From the NCBI GenBank assembly GCA_016125455.1, contig WGLS01000004.1, positions 1 to 64,000 of the forward strand: a DNA stretch of 64,000 bases. The letters are read 5' to 3'. This document shows positions 33,659 through 48,460 of this stretch, piece by piece. The DNA is from Alphaproteobacteria bacterium (GTDB lineage: Bacteria; Pseudomonadota; Alphaproteobacteria; Caulobacterales; Parvularculaceae). The first letter of the stretch is position 1. Each line of letters opens with the position of its first letter. Made by a program: the position numbers and the translations under genes. Below the pieces are notes generated by a model that saw nothing but the letters and a program-made list of their open reading frames with translations, did not search any database and was not told where the DNA came from.

Positions 33659-34476
33659 CCGGCAACTCCTTCGCGCCGGAGCTCTATGGCGTCAGATACG
33701 TAGAAACCGGTGTCCACGCGTTCAACCGATGCAACCCGCCAGTGGCGAAGCGAAGGATGCATCGAAATCCGTTTACGGACGTCGCCGCGGCCAACCGGCC
33801 GGATCGCCGGCGCACGGTCCGACTTCGGAAACAAGCCGCCGACGATGTGCATTGCCGCCAGAAGCGGCGTGCGCGGCGCATATGTCGCGACGACGCTGAC
33901 GCGCGAGCGCGCCGCCAGACGGGCAAGGGCGTCGACGATATCAATCGCGTCGTAGTGAATGAGCGAATCAAGCGCGACGACATGATCGAATGCTGGCGCG
34001 TCCCTTCGCTCTCCAGGTAGCCGGGCCAGCATATCGCCAGCGTGGAACTCCACGCTGCCCGGAAGTTCCCTGGCCGCCTCAATGGCGGATCCGGGCTCAG
34101 CCGGCGCGCCGCCAAGAACCGCATCGATGCGATCGCCGGCAAGCGCGATCAGCGTCGGCGACAGATCCACTGCGGTGACCGCCGCGCCGCGGCGAGCCGC
34201 TTCGATGGCGAACTGTCCGGGGCCGCAACCGGCATCCAGGATTCGCCTTCCGTCGAGCCGGCCGGGCAACCGCGACAGCGCAAGCGATCGCATGGCGTCG
34301 CGACCGGCCCGGACCTTCGCCCGAATGCCGCTTACCGCCTCTTCGGATGTCAACTTCGCCCAGGCATCCGCCGCGGTCTCGTCGAAATACGTCTTCAGCT
34401 CCGCCCGACGCGCTGCATAAGCGCCGTGGGGGGCGTCAAAGCCCATTGCCTCCGACATGTTCGTCACCGTCGCCAT
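33655..34476 (-). CDS. Mg-protoporphyrin IX O-methyltransferase
   Basis: A 273-residue SAM-dependent methyltransferase that methylates the ring C propionate of Mg-protoporphyrin IX. The SAM-binding motif ILDAGCGPGQFAIEAARRGA is at about residues 79-98, followed by VTAVDLSPTLIALA. The segment YFDETAADAWAKLTSEEAVSGIRAKVRAGRD is the usual BchM start. It follows bchL by 2 bp and precedes lhaA with an ATGA overlap, so it sits in the middle of the bchFNBHLM-lhaA-puh transcript. Confidence 0.95.
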   Translation of the reverse strand: MATVTNMSEAMGFDAPHGAYAARRAELKTYFDETAADAWAKLTSEEAVSGIRAKVRAGRDAMRSLALSRLPGRLDGRRILDAGCGPGQFAIEAARRGAAVTAVDLSPTLIALAGDRIDAVLGGAPAEPGSAIEAARELPGSVEFHAGDMLARLPGERRDAPAFDHVVALDSLIHYDAIDIVDALARLAARSRVSVVATYAPRTPLLAAMHIVGGLFPKSDRAPAIRPVGRGDVRKRISMHPSLRHWRVASVERVDTGFYVSDAIELRREGVAG

Positions 34477-34478
34477 GA

Positions 34479-39146
<4,668 letters not shown>

Positions 39147-39157
<11 letters not shown>

Positions 39158-40723
39158 AATGCGCCTTCGCTTCATAGAGAACATCGACGGTGATCGTTGA
39201 ATGTCCGTGGTCGGCGGCGAATTGCTCCGCGTTGCGGCGGGCCTTGCCGCGGACGAAGAACGGTATCTTGCGAAGTTCTTTTTCCGCGTCGACGGACCAG
39301 GTCTCGCCGGGGGCGGTTGCGTGGGTTTCCGGTTCCGTCAGCGAGATCTCCGCCGGCATGCTCTGTGCGGCCGTCTCTTGCCCCTGCGCGACTGAAACGC
39401 GGCCATGGGAAACATGCGACGGGCCGGCTTCGTCATTGAACTCGAAGTCTTCGCGAAACATCGCCAGGAGATGCTCTTCAAGCCCCATCACAAGAGGATG
39501 GATGAAGGCGTCGAACAGGACATTGGCGCCTTCCGGGCCAACATGCGGCGAATAGCGCGCCGGATAGTCCTGTACGTGGGCGGGCGCGGAGATAACTGCG
39601 CACGGAATGCCGAGGCGTTTGCCGATATGGCGTTCCATCTGCGTGCCGAGGATCAGCTCCGGCTGCAGCTCCGCTATCGCCGCTTCGACCTCCAGGTAGT
39701 CGTCCGTAATCAACGGTTCGACGCCATGCTTCTGCGCCGCCGTCCGGACCTGACGCGCCATTTCGCGGTTGTAGCAGCCGACCCCGACGACGTCGAAGGC
39801 CAGTTCGTCAGCCGCGACTGATGCGATCGCTGCAGCCTTCGCGCCTTCGCCGAAAACAAACACCCGCTTGCCAGTCAGATAGTTGGAATCGATCGACCGC
39901 GACCACCAGGGCAGGTTCGACGCCGCTGCGGCGGCGAGGGGGCGATCGAGAAGCTTTGCGATATCCTCAACAAACTGCCGCGTGCCAGCAACGCCGATAG
40001 GCGGAGTTGCGACGAAAGGCTGGCCGTATTCGCGCTCGAGCCACCGGGCGGTCGTTTCGCCGAGTTCCGGGTAGAGAACAACATTGAAGGTCGCTGCGCC
40101 GAGCCGGCGAATGTCATCAACGCCCGCGCCAAGCGGCGCGACGACGTTGATGTCGACGCCTATGTCCCGCAGCAGCCGCGTCAATTCGACTACGTCGTCG
40201 CGATGACGGAAGCCAAGCGCGCTCGGACCGAGAATGTTGCATGAGGAGCGACCATCAGGCCCAGGACGGTCTGCTATCGACGCCTTGTCAGCGAGATGTC
40301 GGACCACCTGATAGAAGGTTTCCGATGCGCCCCAATGCTCCTTGCGGGTGTACGACGGCAGTTCGACCGGAATGACCGGTATGCCAATGCCCGCCGCGCG
40401 GGCAAGGCCGCCAGGGTCGTCCTGAATGAGCTCAGCGGTGCACGAAGCGCCAACAATGATTGCGTCAGGCGAGAAGCGTTCCACGGCATCGATAACGGCG
40501 CGCTTGTAAATTTCGGCCGTATCCGAACCAAGATCCCGCGCCTCGAAGGTCGTGTAAGTGACCGGCGGGCGGGCGTTCCGGCGTTCAATCATCGTGAAGA
40601 GAAGATCGGCATAGGTATCGCCCTGGGGCGCATGAAGAATGAAATGAACCTTCTTCATCGCCGTTGCTATGCGCATGGCGCCAACGTGCGGCGGGCCTTC
40701 ATATGTCCAGACTGCAAGCTGCA

Positions 40724-40724
<1 letters not shown>
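39147..40724 (-). CDS. Light-independent protochlorophyllide reductase subunit B
   Basis: A 525-residue subunit of the NifK-like catalytic component that reduces ring D of protochlorophyllide without light. The N-terminus [20 protein letters not shown] is diagnostic, and [13 protein letters not shown] carries the Asp that serves as the unusual fourth ligand of the 4Fe-4S cluster shared with Bch[18 protein letters not shown] follows. Its start overlaps the bchN stop (TGATG). The C-terminal domain ([25 protein letters not shown]) binds the substrate edge. Confidence 0.96.
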
Positions 40725-42507
<1,783 letters not shown>

Positions 42508-42880
42508 CGTATCTGTCGCTTGCCGGCGTTGCCTGGGGCGGGTCTCACGTTCGGGGACGCGATCAACCAGCGCCTCGCCAAGATATGGAACTCCGTCTCA
42601 AATCAGCGCCGCGGCCTGCGTCGCCGGGGTTCCATCTTCGCATCCGTTGCATGTTCTTCGGCGCTGCGCGTTTCCTCCATGCCTGGCCCGTAGCGCGCGA
42701 GCCATTCGGCATTTGCGCTAGGCGATGCGAATGCCGGCGGTCGCCGCCGCCGGGCCCGGGCGTCCATCCGTCGCTGGAGCTTCGCCCGATGCATATCTTC
42801 TCTATGCGGAGCGAAAGCCAGGCCAGGCGCTTCGTAGGGACGGCCGTTCACCCTTGACGCTACAACTAGCCCTCAAAAAG

Positions 42881-42914
42881 TGTCAATCAAAATTGACGTC
42901 CAAAATGTTTGACA
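42881..42914 (-). promoter_or_regulatory. Double PpsR/CrtJ box upstream of bchF
   Basis: On the minus strand TGTCAAACATTTTGGACG runs into CGTCAATTTTGATTGACA, so two TGT-N12-ACA-like palindromes share the central ACGT and span 34 bp. The second also provides a TTGACA -35-like hexamer reading toward bchF. PpsR, encoded about 1.6 kb away, is the expected binder. The distance to the bchF start (about 370 bp) implies a long leader. Confidence 0.65.
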
Positions 42915-43074
42915 TGCAGGCCGGGTTGGGCGACGCTGCGTTCATCGTCCCGCGAAAGGCGAATTTGCGGGGAGCAGATGAAACGCTCTATGCGCCTAAT
43001 CCGAGCGGCGATTGTGCGGTGCGGCGAAACTTTTTTGAGTGATCTCGTCGGCGTCCGGTATCGCCCGGGCCCCC

Positions 43075-43122
43075 GGCATCTCCTGGGCCCGGCATCTCCT
43101 GGGCCCGGCATCTCCTGGGCTC
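43075..43122 (+). repeat. Three tandem 16-bp repeats
   Basis: GGCATCTCCTGGGCCC is repeated three times head to tail (43075-43090, 43091-43106, 43107-43122); the last copy ends GGCTC. Each unit contains a short palindrome, TCCTGGGCCCGGCA-type. The role is unknown. Confidence 0.9.
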
Positions 43123-43505
43123 CGTCGCCTGGATGGTGGCTTGCGAGGCTGCGCTGGCGGGGATCGGAGGTCTATGTAGGCGGCCTGGGAAGGCGCTTTG
43201 CCACTCGAACGGCGGGCGACGTGTCGGAGGGCAGTTTGTCGAGAGGCGGACCGGCGATAGCGTCGGACGACGATCGTGACGACAGGCGTTCGCGTTGGAA
43301 GGATCCACGACGTCGGTAAAGCGGACTCGAAACTGCAAGCGGCAACTTAGACTGAAGGCGAAAGCGAAACTCGAAGCGACGGGAAATCGAAACGAAGGAA
43401 CCCCAATCAGAGCGCGCCCGAGAATGTTTCTCGCAGGACGCAGCGCACTTAAGGGGCCGATCTTTGGCGGCGCAAATAGACGGTGACGTTGTGGGCGAAG
43501 GGCCG

Positions 43506-44516
43506 ATGAATTCTGGCGACGAGCACGGACTCCCACTCATGAAAGCCGCCGCCCGGGGCGGCGAGCGACGGATCGCTACGCCCAGTCTTGATCGCTTCAC
43601 TGGTGAGCTCGTTACGCGTCTGATGATGGCGCACATGCCTTTCGGAGGCATGACGAGCAACGATTTTCGCCTGAGCGGGTCGGCGGCAGTCACATGGCGC
43701 GACCGGCAGAAACCTTTTGTCCTCACGGCTGCCGAAGCCGACCAATTTGCGGTCGCTCTAATGCAGGAGACGCGAGGCGATGGGTCGGTCGATCATCGAG
43801 CGTCTGGCGCTCCGGGGGGCGTGATGCCCGGTGATCTTGCCGTTTCCGAAATCTCCCAATCCGAGTTTCTCCCGTCCGAGAAGGGCGATGGCCTGGCGGC
43901 GGCCAAGGATGTGCTGAATGCGTATCTGGCGCGGGGCATGTCGGTCGATGACGCGATTCGAAAGCTTTTCCCGGCGGCTGCGCGCCGTCTCGGTGACTGG
44001 TGGGAATCCGACGACGTCAGCTTTGCGGACGTTTCAATCGGCCTTTGCCGCCTGCACGGCCTGTTGCGCGACGACAGCTGGCGGCCCCACGCGGCGGCCA
44101 AGGCGCCCCGTGGCGCTGGCCGGGTCCTCCTAGGCTCCTTCGCCAATGATCAGCACTCATTTGGCCTTTCCCTGGTCGCTGACGCATTCCGCCGGGATGG
44201 CTGGCGCGTTGTTTTTGCCGGCGGCGCGTCACCTAACGTTCTGGCAGGCATTTTACGCGAAGGCCATTTCGACGCGCTCGCGATGTCAGCGTCGAATCAG
44301 CTGGCGCTCAAGGTCGCTGCAAGAACGATCGCGAGGCTTCGCAAGGCGTCCTGCAACAAACATGTTTTCGTGATCACCGGAGGTGCGGCCTTCGAGGCGC
44401 TAGGCGTTTCCCCTGAACGCCTTGGCGTCGATCTGATTTCGCAAGATCCAGAACACGCGGCGGCGGCAGCGCGGCAATTCGTCATGCAGGCGGCCGTACA
44501 TCGATCGACGGTATGA
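43506..44516 (+). CDS. PpaA/AerR cobalamin-binding antirepressor
   Basis: A 336-residue regulator of the PpaA/AerR family, which in purple bacteria binds cobalamin and modulates PpsR/CrtJ. The C-terminal B12-binding domain is clear: LLGSFANDQHSFGLSLVADAFRRDGWRVVFAGG with the expected ligand His, then AMSASNQLALKVAARTIARLRK and ITGGAAFEALG. The N-terminal 110 residues are variable. The ATG at 43506 is preferred to a TTG 42 bp upstream. The stop overlaps the ppsR start, so the two are coupled, matching their shared role. Confidence 0.9.
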   Translation: MNSGDEHGLPLMKAAARGGERRIATPSLDRFTGELVTRLMMAHMPFGGMTSNDFRLSGSAAVTWRDRQKPFVLTAAEADQFAVALMQETRGDGSVDHRASGAPGGVMPGDLAVSEISQSEFLPSEKGDGLAAAKDVLNAYLARGMSVDDAIRKLFPAAARRLGDWWESDDVSFADVSIGLCRLHGLLRDDSWRPHAAAKAPRGAGRVLLGSFANDQHSFGLSLVADAFRRDGWRVVFAGGASPNVLAGILREGHFDALAMSASNQLALKVAARTIARLRKASCNKHVFVITGGAAFEALGVSPERLGVDLISQDPEHAAAAARQFVMQAAVHRSTV

Positions 44517-45952
44517 TTATGAGCAACAGCGACGCACCTACAGCGTCTCGGCCGGCGTCCGGCAAGGCGAAGGTAGGCTTTCGCAATCCGAAGAAATCCT
44601 TTGCGGACGTCGATTCGGCGCTGGTCGCGCAGTTGATTTCCGCGGGCGTCGATGTCGCGTTCGTGATCGAGAACGGCGTCATCCTGGACTTTGCCGCTTC
44701 TGCGGCGGACCTCAACGTCGAAGATCCTGAGCGGTCCTGGCGCAATGCGCCTTTTGCCGACATCGTGACGCCGGAAAGCCGGCCGAAGGTCGAGACGATG
44801 CTATCGACCGGGGTCGGCGACGGCCGCTGGCGCCAGCTCAGTCACCCTTCGCCGGCGGGCTTTGACATCCCTGTCAACTACACCACTGTGCGCGTTGGCA
44901 AGACGAACCGCATCCTTGCGCTCGGCCAGGAAATGCGCTCCGTGGCAATTCTCCAGCAGCGCCTGGTGCGCACGCACCAGGAACTTGAACGGGAGTATGA
45001 TCGCCTTCGCCACGCGGAAGCCCGCTACCGTGATCTGTTTGATGCAATGTCCGAGCCTGTAGCGGTGCTCGATGCTGAGTCGCTGGTGATCCGCGAATTG
45101 AACCCGGCGGCGCGGACCCTTCTTGATGTTGGAGAAAACGAGGCCGGCGGGCCGTTCCTCGACAAGTTCGCCAAGGACGCCGGCAGGGCCATCGGCCGCA
45201 GCCTCGAGCGCGCGTTGGCGGTTGGCCATGCGGATGTCCATAAGCTCAGGATCAAGAGGCGAGGCGAGTGGACGCTCAGGGTTTCGGCGTTCCGGCATGA
45301 CGACTCGGTATCGCTGATCGTTCGCTTTGATGACGGTGACCGAAGTGGCCTCGCCGCAGACCGGACGGCGGACCTCACGCTTCAGAGCGTTGTCCAGAAC
45401 CTGCCAGACGCCCTTGTCATCACGACTTCGAGTCTGCGCGTGCTCCAGGTAAATGGCACTTTCCTGCGGATGATCCATTTGGTCGACGAACGCCGCGCGG
45501 TCGGCGATGACCTGGCGAATTGGCTCGGGCGATCTTCGACCGAACTCAACATGCTCATGTCAAACCTGAAGAATTATGGCGTCGTGCGGAACTTCGCGAC
45601 CGTGATCCGTGACCGTTTCGGCGTGGAAGAAGAGGTCGAGGTTTCCGCCGTTGCAGCGCCCGTGAATGGCGAGGCCGTGTATGGCTTTGCGATCCGGAAT
45701 ACGACGCGTCGACTGCCGGCCGGCCCGGACCTGCGAGCGCAATTGCCGAACTCCGTTGATCAGGTGACGAACCTTGTCGGGCGATTGCCGCTGAAGGAAA
45801 TCGTGCGTGAATCGACCGACCTGATAGAACGCTTGTGCATAGACGCAGCTTTGAAGATCGCCGATGATAACCGGGCCTCGGCGGCCGAAATCCTCGGGCT
45901 CAGCCGTCAAGGCCTCTATTCAAAGTTGAAGAGGTTCGGCATCGACGAGTAG
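44513..45952 (+). CDS. PpsR/CrtJ photosynthesis repressor
   Basis: A 479-residue repressor of photosynthesis genes. It has an N-terminal PAS-like domain (about residues 25-145), a Q-linker helix (QQRLVRTHQELEREYDRLRHAEARY), two more PAS domains (about 160-275 and 285-400) and a C-terminal Fis-type helix-turn-helix (ASAAEILGLSRQGLYSKLKRFGID). It binds TGT-N12-ACA sites, several of which occur in this window. It contains only one Cys, residue 442 just before the helix-turn-helix, so an intramolecular disulfide as proposed for Rhodobacter is not possible. It is coupled to ppaA by ATGA. Confidence 0.94.
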   Translation: MIMSNSDAPTASRPASGKAKVGFRNPKKSFADVDSALVAQLISAGVDVAFVIENGVILDFAASAADLNVEDPERSWRNAPFADIVTPESRPKVETMLSTGVGDGRWRQLSHPSPAGFDIPVNYTTVRVGKTNRILALGQEMRSVAILQQRLVRTHQELEREYDRLRHAEARYRDLFDAMSEPVAVLDAESLVIRELNPAARTLLDVGENEAGGPFLDKFAKDAGRAIGRSLERALAVGHADVHKLRIKRRGEWTLRVSAFRHDDSVSLIVRFDDGDRSGLAADRTADLTLQSVVQNLPDALVITTSSLRVLQVNGTFLRMIHLVDERRAVGDDLANWLGRSSTELNMLMSNLKNYGVVRNFATVIRDRFGVEEEVEVSAVAAPVNGEAVYGFAIRNTTRRLPAGPDLRAQLPNSVDQVTNLVGRLPLKEIVRESTDLIERLCIDAALKIADDNRASAAEILGLSRQGLYSKLKRFGIDE

Positions 45953-45978
45953 ACGCCAGCAATTTTTACGCCCATCGG

Positions 45979-45996
45979 TGTCAATTGAAATTGACG
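45979..45996 (+). promoter_or_regulatory. PpsR box upstream of bchG
   Basis: TGTCAATTGAAATTGACG is a near-perfect TGT-N12-ACA palindrome (ACG instead of ACA) in the 73-bp gap between ppsR and bchG, 30 bp before the bchG start. It suggests that bchG-bchP transcription is repressed by PpsR. Confidence 0.65.
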
Positions 45997-46025
45997 CTGA
46001 TGAGAGAGGCGCCTAACGTCACGTC

Positions 46026-46928
46026 GTGTCCGCGACGGAATTCATACCCCCAGCGAAGAACCTGCCGGCGCCTGCGGCCGTGCTGGAGCTGTTCAAGCCG
46101 GTAACGTGGTTCGCGCCGATGTGGGCATTTGCCTGCGGCGTCATTTCGGCCGGCGGCCCGGGGGCGGGCAGATGGGCGTATGTACTGGGCGGCGTCATTC
46201 TTGCGGGCCCCCTGGCCTGCGCCGCCAGTCAGGCAGTGAATGACTGGTTTGACCGACATGTCGACGCAATCAATGAACCTGGTCGTCCGATTCCATCCGG
46301 TCGCATTCCCGGTCGGTGGGGGCTTTACATAGCCCTTTTCTGGACGGCGACTTCGGTAGTGCTCGGGGCAGTGCTGGGCCTTTATGCCTTTATTGCGAGC
46401 CTGGTCGCTGCGGCGCTGGCCTGGGCTTACAGCGCGCCGCCCTTCCGCCTCAAGCGCAATGGATGGCTTGGCGCCGCGGCAGTCGGCGTCTCGTACGAAG
46501 GCGTCGCGTGGGTGACTGGCGCGGCCGTCGCCGTTCACAAGGCGCCATCTTCGCTGATCCTCGCGCTCGCGGCGCTGTATTCCATTGGCGCGCACGGCAT
46601 CATGACGCTCAATGATTTCAAGGCAATTGACGGCGATACGCGGACGGGCGTGCGCTCGCTGCCTGTGATGCTGGGGCCGCGCCGCGCCGCGCTCGTTGCG
46701 TGCGCGGTCATGATCGCGCCGCAGCTAGTCGTGATCGGACTTCTGGCGGCGGTCGGGCGGCCATGGTTTGCCGCAGGGATTGCCGGGCTTGCGCTTGCGC
46801 AATGCGCGCTCATGCCGACCCTCCTTGCCGATCCCAAGGCGAAAGCGCCTTGGTACAACGGGACGGGCGTATTATTGTTCGTACTCGGAATGATGGCGTC
46901 CGCCTTCGCCGTGCGCGGCATGGGTTAG
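46026..46928 (+). CDS. Bacteriochlorophyll synthase (geranylgeranyl transferase)
   Basis: A 300-residue UbiA-family membrane prenyltransferase that esterifies bacteriochlorophyllide a with geranylgeranyl diphosphate. The Asp-rich motifs are NDWFDRHVDAINEPGRPIPSG near residue 73 and DFKAIDGDTRTGVRSLPVMLG near residue 197. About nine helices are predicted. The start is GTG (VSATEFIPPAKNLP); no better start is available. It is the first gene of bchG-MFS-bchP, a conserved trio. Confidence 0.95.
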   Translation: MSATEFIPPAKNLPAPAAVLELFKPVTWFAPMWAFACGVISAGGPGAGRWAYVLGGVILAGPLACAASQAVNDWFDRHVDAINEPGRPIPSGRIPGRWGLYIALFWTATSVVLGAVLGLYAFIASLVAAALAWAYSAPPFRLKRNGWLGAAAVGVSYEGVAWVTGAAVAVHKAPSSLILALAALYSIGAHGIMTLNDFKAIDGDTRTGVRSLPVMLGPRRAALVACAVMIAPQLVVIGLLAAVGRPWFAAGIAGLALAQCALMPTLLADPKAKAPWYNGTGVLLFVLGMMASAFAVRGMG

Positions 46929-47022
46929 GCGTTGCGATCCCGAACGCGCCGCGCGTCAGGCGGCTTAAGCGCTCGATGAAGTGACGGCCTTTCGGCCGGC
47001 CAAACGGAAGAGGCGGAACAGG

Positions 47023-48441
47023 ATGTCAGCTTCGTCGGCGCAGCTCGACAACACAAACGCGGCGGGTGAGCTCGGCTGGCTTGGCGTCGTGCGGATTGGG
47101 CTCGTGCAAATGTCGCTCGGCGCGATCGTCATACTGACGACGTCGACGCTGAACCGCGTGATGGTCGTTGAACTTGCGATGCCGGCTGCAATCCCGGGCG
47201 CGCTTGTCGGCTGGCACTATGCGGTCCAGATGTCGAGACCCCGCTGGGGTTATGGCGCCGATATCGGCGGGGCTAGGGCGCCGTGGATCATTGGCGGCAT
47301 CGCGACGCTTGCCGCAGGGGCGGTGCTTGCTGCGGTGGCGGCCGCCCTCGCGGAATCAAATGTTGCGGCCGGCCTTACGCTGGCGGTCGCCGCCTTCACG
47401 ATAATTGGCGTCGGGGTCGGGGCCGCAGGCACTAATGCACTAGCGCTTCTTGCCGCGCGGACGCCGCCGGCGCGAAAAGCCGCCGCGGCGGCGATCGTCT
47501 GGATCATGATGATCTTCGGTTTTGTCCTGACCGCTGGAGTCGCCGGCGTATTCCTCGATCCGTTTTCGATGACGCGTCTGGTTGCGGTTTGCGCCGTTGT
47601 TGGCGCGCTTGCGACGATGCTGTCGATCCTTGCCACTTGGCGCCTGGAAACGCGAATGGCGTCGAATGCAGGCCCTGAGACGTCGGCAGCAAGCGCTTCA
47701 AGCACAATGTCAGGCAACAAGGCCGCGAAAATCGCCGGCGCGTCGGATTTCAAGTCCGCCCTTGTGGATGTCTGGCGCGATGACAAGGCGCGACGCTTTA
47801 CGATTTTCGTATTCGTCTCGATGCTTGCCTACAGCGCACAGGACCTGATCCTCGAGCCCTTCGCCGGGATTGTACACGGATTTTCACCTGGCGAATCGAC
47901 CAGGCTCGCCGGCGCGCAGAACGGCGGCGTTCTGATCGGCATGGTTGCGACGGCCATTGTCGGCACGATCGTTGGCAAATCGCGAGGTCGGTTCATGCGT
48001 CTATGGACTGTTGGCGGCTGTCTGGCGTCCGCGGCTGCGCTGGCGTTGCTTGCAATCGGCGCGGCGTTTGGCGGCGGCGCGCCTCTGACGATCAACGTCG
48101 TTGCGCTTGGCATGGCGAATGGCGCATTCGCCGTCGCTGCAATCGGATCGATGATGGCGCTCGCCAGCGTCGGCCAACAATCGCGCGAGGGCGTGCGCAT
48201 GGGCGTCTGGGGCGCAGCGCAGGCGATTGCTTTTGGCCTTGGCGGGTTTGTCGGCGCTGCTGCGGTGGATGTCGTTCGCGCCGTCATGGGGTCGCCGGAA
48301 CCCGCATTCGCAACCGTATTCGCGCTCGAAGCTGCGACCTTCGCCGTTGCCGCCATCCTCGCCGTGCGGGTTGGCGGAGGCGTCGCTGATCACGTGAAGT
48401 TGCCGGCAATGCCGTCAGTAGAAGGGCTCGCGGCCGAATAG
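47023..48441 (+). CDS. Bch2/PucC-family MFS protein
   Basis: A 472-residue membrane protein of the same bacteriochlorophyll-delivery branch as LhaA, with about twelve helices. Matching parts include STLNRVMVVELAMPAAIPGALVGWHY and DLILEPFAGIVHGFSPGEST. The gene between bchG and bchP in related clusters (orf428, bch2) has this position; it is thought to help pigment or light-harvesting assembly. The ATG at 47023 has an AGGCGGAACAGG site and is preferred to a GTG 42 bp upstream. Confidence 0.88.
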   Translation: MSASSAQLDNTNAAGELGWLGVVRIGLVQMSLGAIVILTTSTLNRVMVVELAMPAAIPGALVGWHYAVQMSRPRWGYGADIGGARAPWIIGGIATLAAGAVLAAVAAALAESNVAAGLTLAVAAFTIIGVGVGAAGTNALALLAARTPPARKAAAAAIVWIMMIFGFVLTAGVAGVFLDPFSMTRLVAVCAVVGALATMLSILATWRLETRMASNAGPETSAASASSTMSGNKAAKIAGASDFKSALVDVWRDDKARRFTIFVFVSMLAYSAQDLILEPFAGIVHGFSPGESTRLAGAQNGGVLIGMVATAIVGTIVGKSRGRFMRLWTVGGCLASAAALALLAIGAAFGGGAPLTINVVALGMANGAFAVAAIGSMMALASVGQQSREGVRMGVWGAAQAIAFGLGGFVGAAAVDVVRAVMGSPEPAFATVFALEAATFAVAAILAVRVGGGVADHVKLPAMPSVEGLAAE

Positions 48442-48460
48442 GCTGTAAGGGAGGAAGTGA

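Larger units (their letters stand above)
42508..43505. other. 998-bp region between bchF and ppaA
   Basis: No convincing gene is seen. The frames that stay open here (for example 42603-42851 minus and 42909-43319 plus) have repetitive Arg/Pro-rich or repeat-driven translations and weak starts. The region does hold a double PpsR-like palindrome (42881-42914) and a 16-bp tandem repeat (43075-43122). It must carry promoters for the minus-strand bch operon and probably the plus-strand ppaA-ppsR genes. Confidence 0.6.

Noticed and set aside
42603-42851. 82-codon minus-strand frame between the double PpsR box and bchF
   Set aside because: It starts with GTG, has no good ribosome site and translates to an Arg/Pro-rich low-complexity sequence typical of a shadow frame in GC-rich DNA. 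Kept only as a remote explanation for the long bchF leader.
43075-43122. Start of a CRISPR array
   Set aside because: The three units are directly adjacent without spacers, and no cas gene is present.
42909-43319. 136-codon plus-strand frame before ppaA
   Set aside because: It crosses the 16-bp tandem repeat, whose period is not a multiple of three, and its translation is Gly/Arg/Pro-rich without any recognisable fold.
46981-48441. PucC gene of an LH2 operon
   Set aside because: The protein family fits, but no pucBA-like short alpha/beta antenna genes are nearby, and the bchG-MFS-bchP position identifies it as the Bch2-type member.
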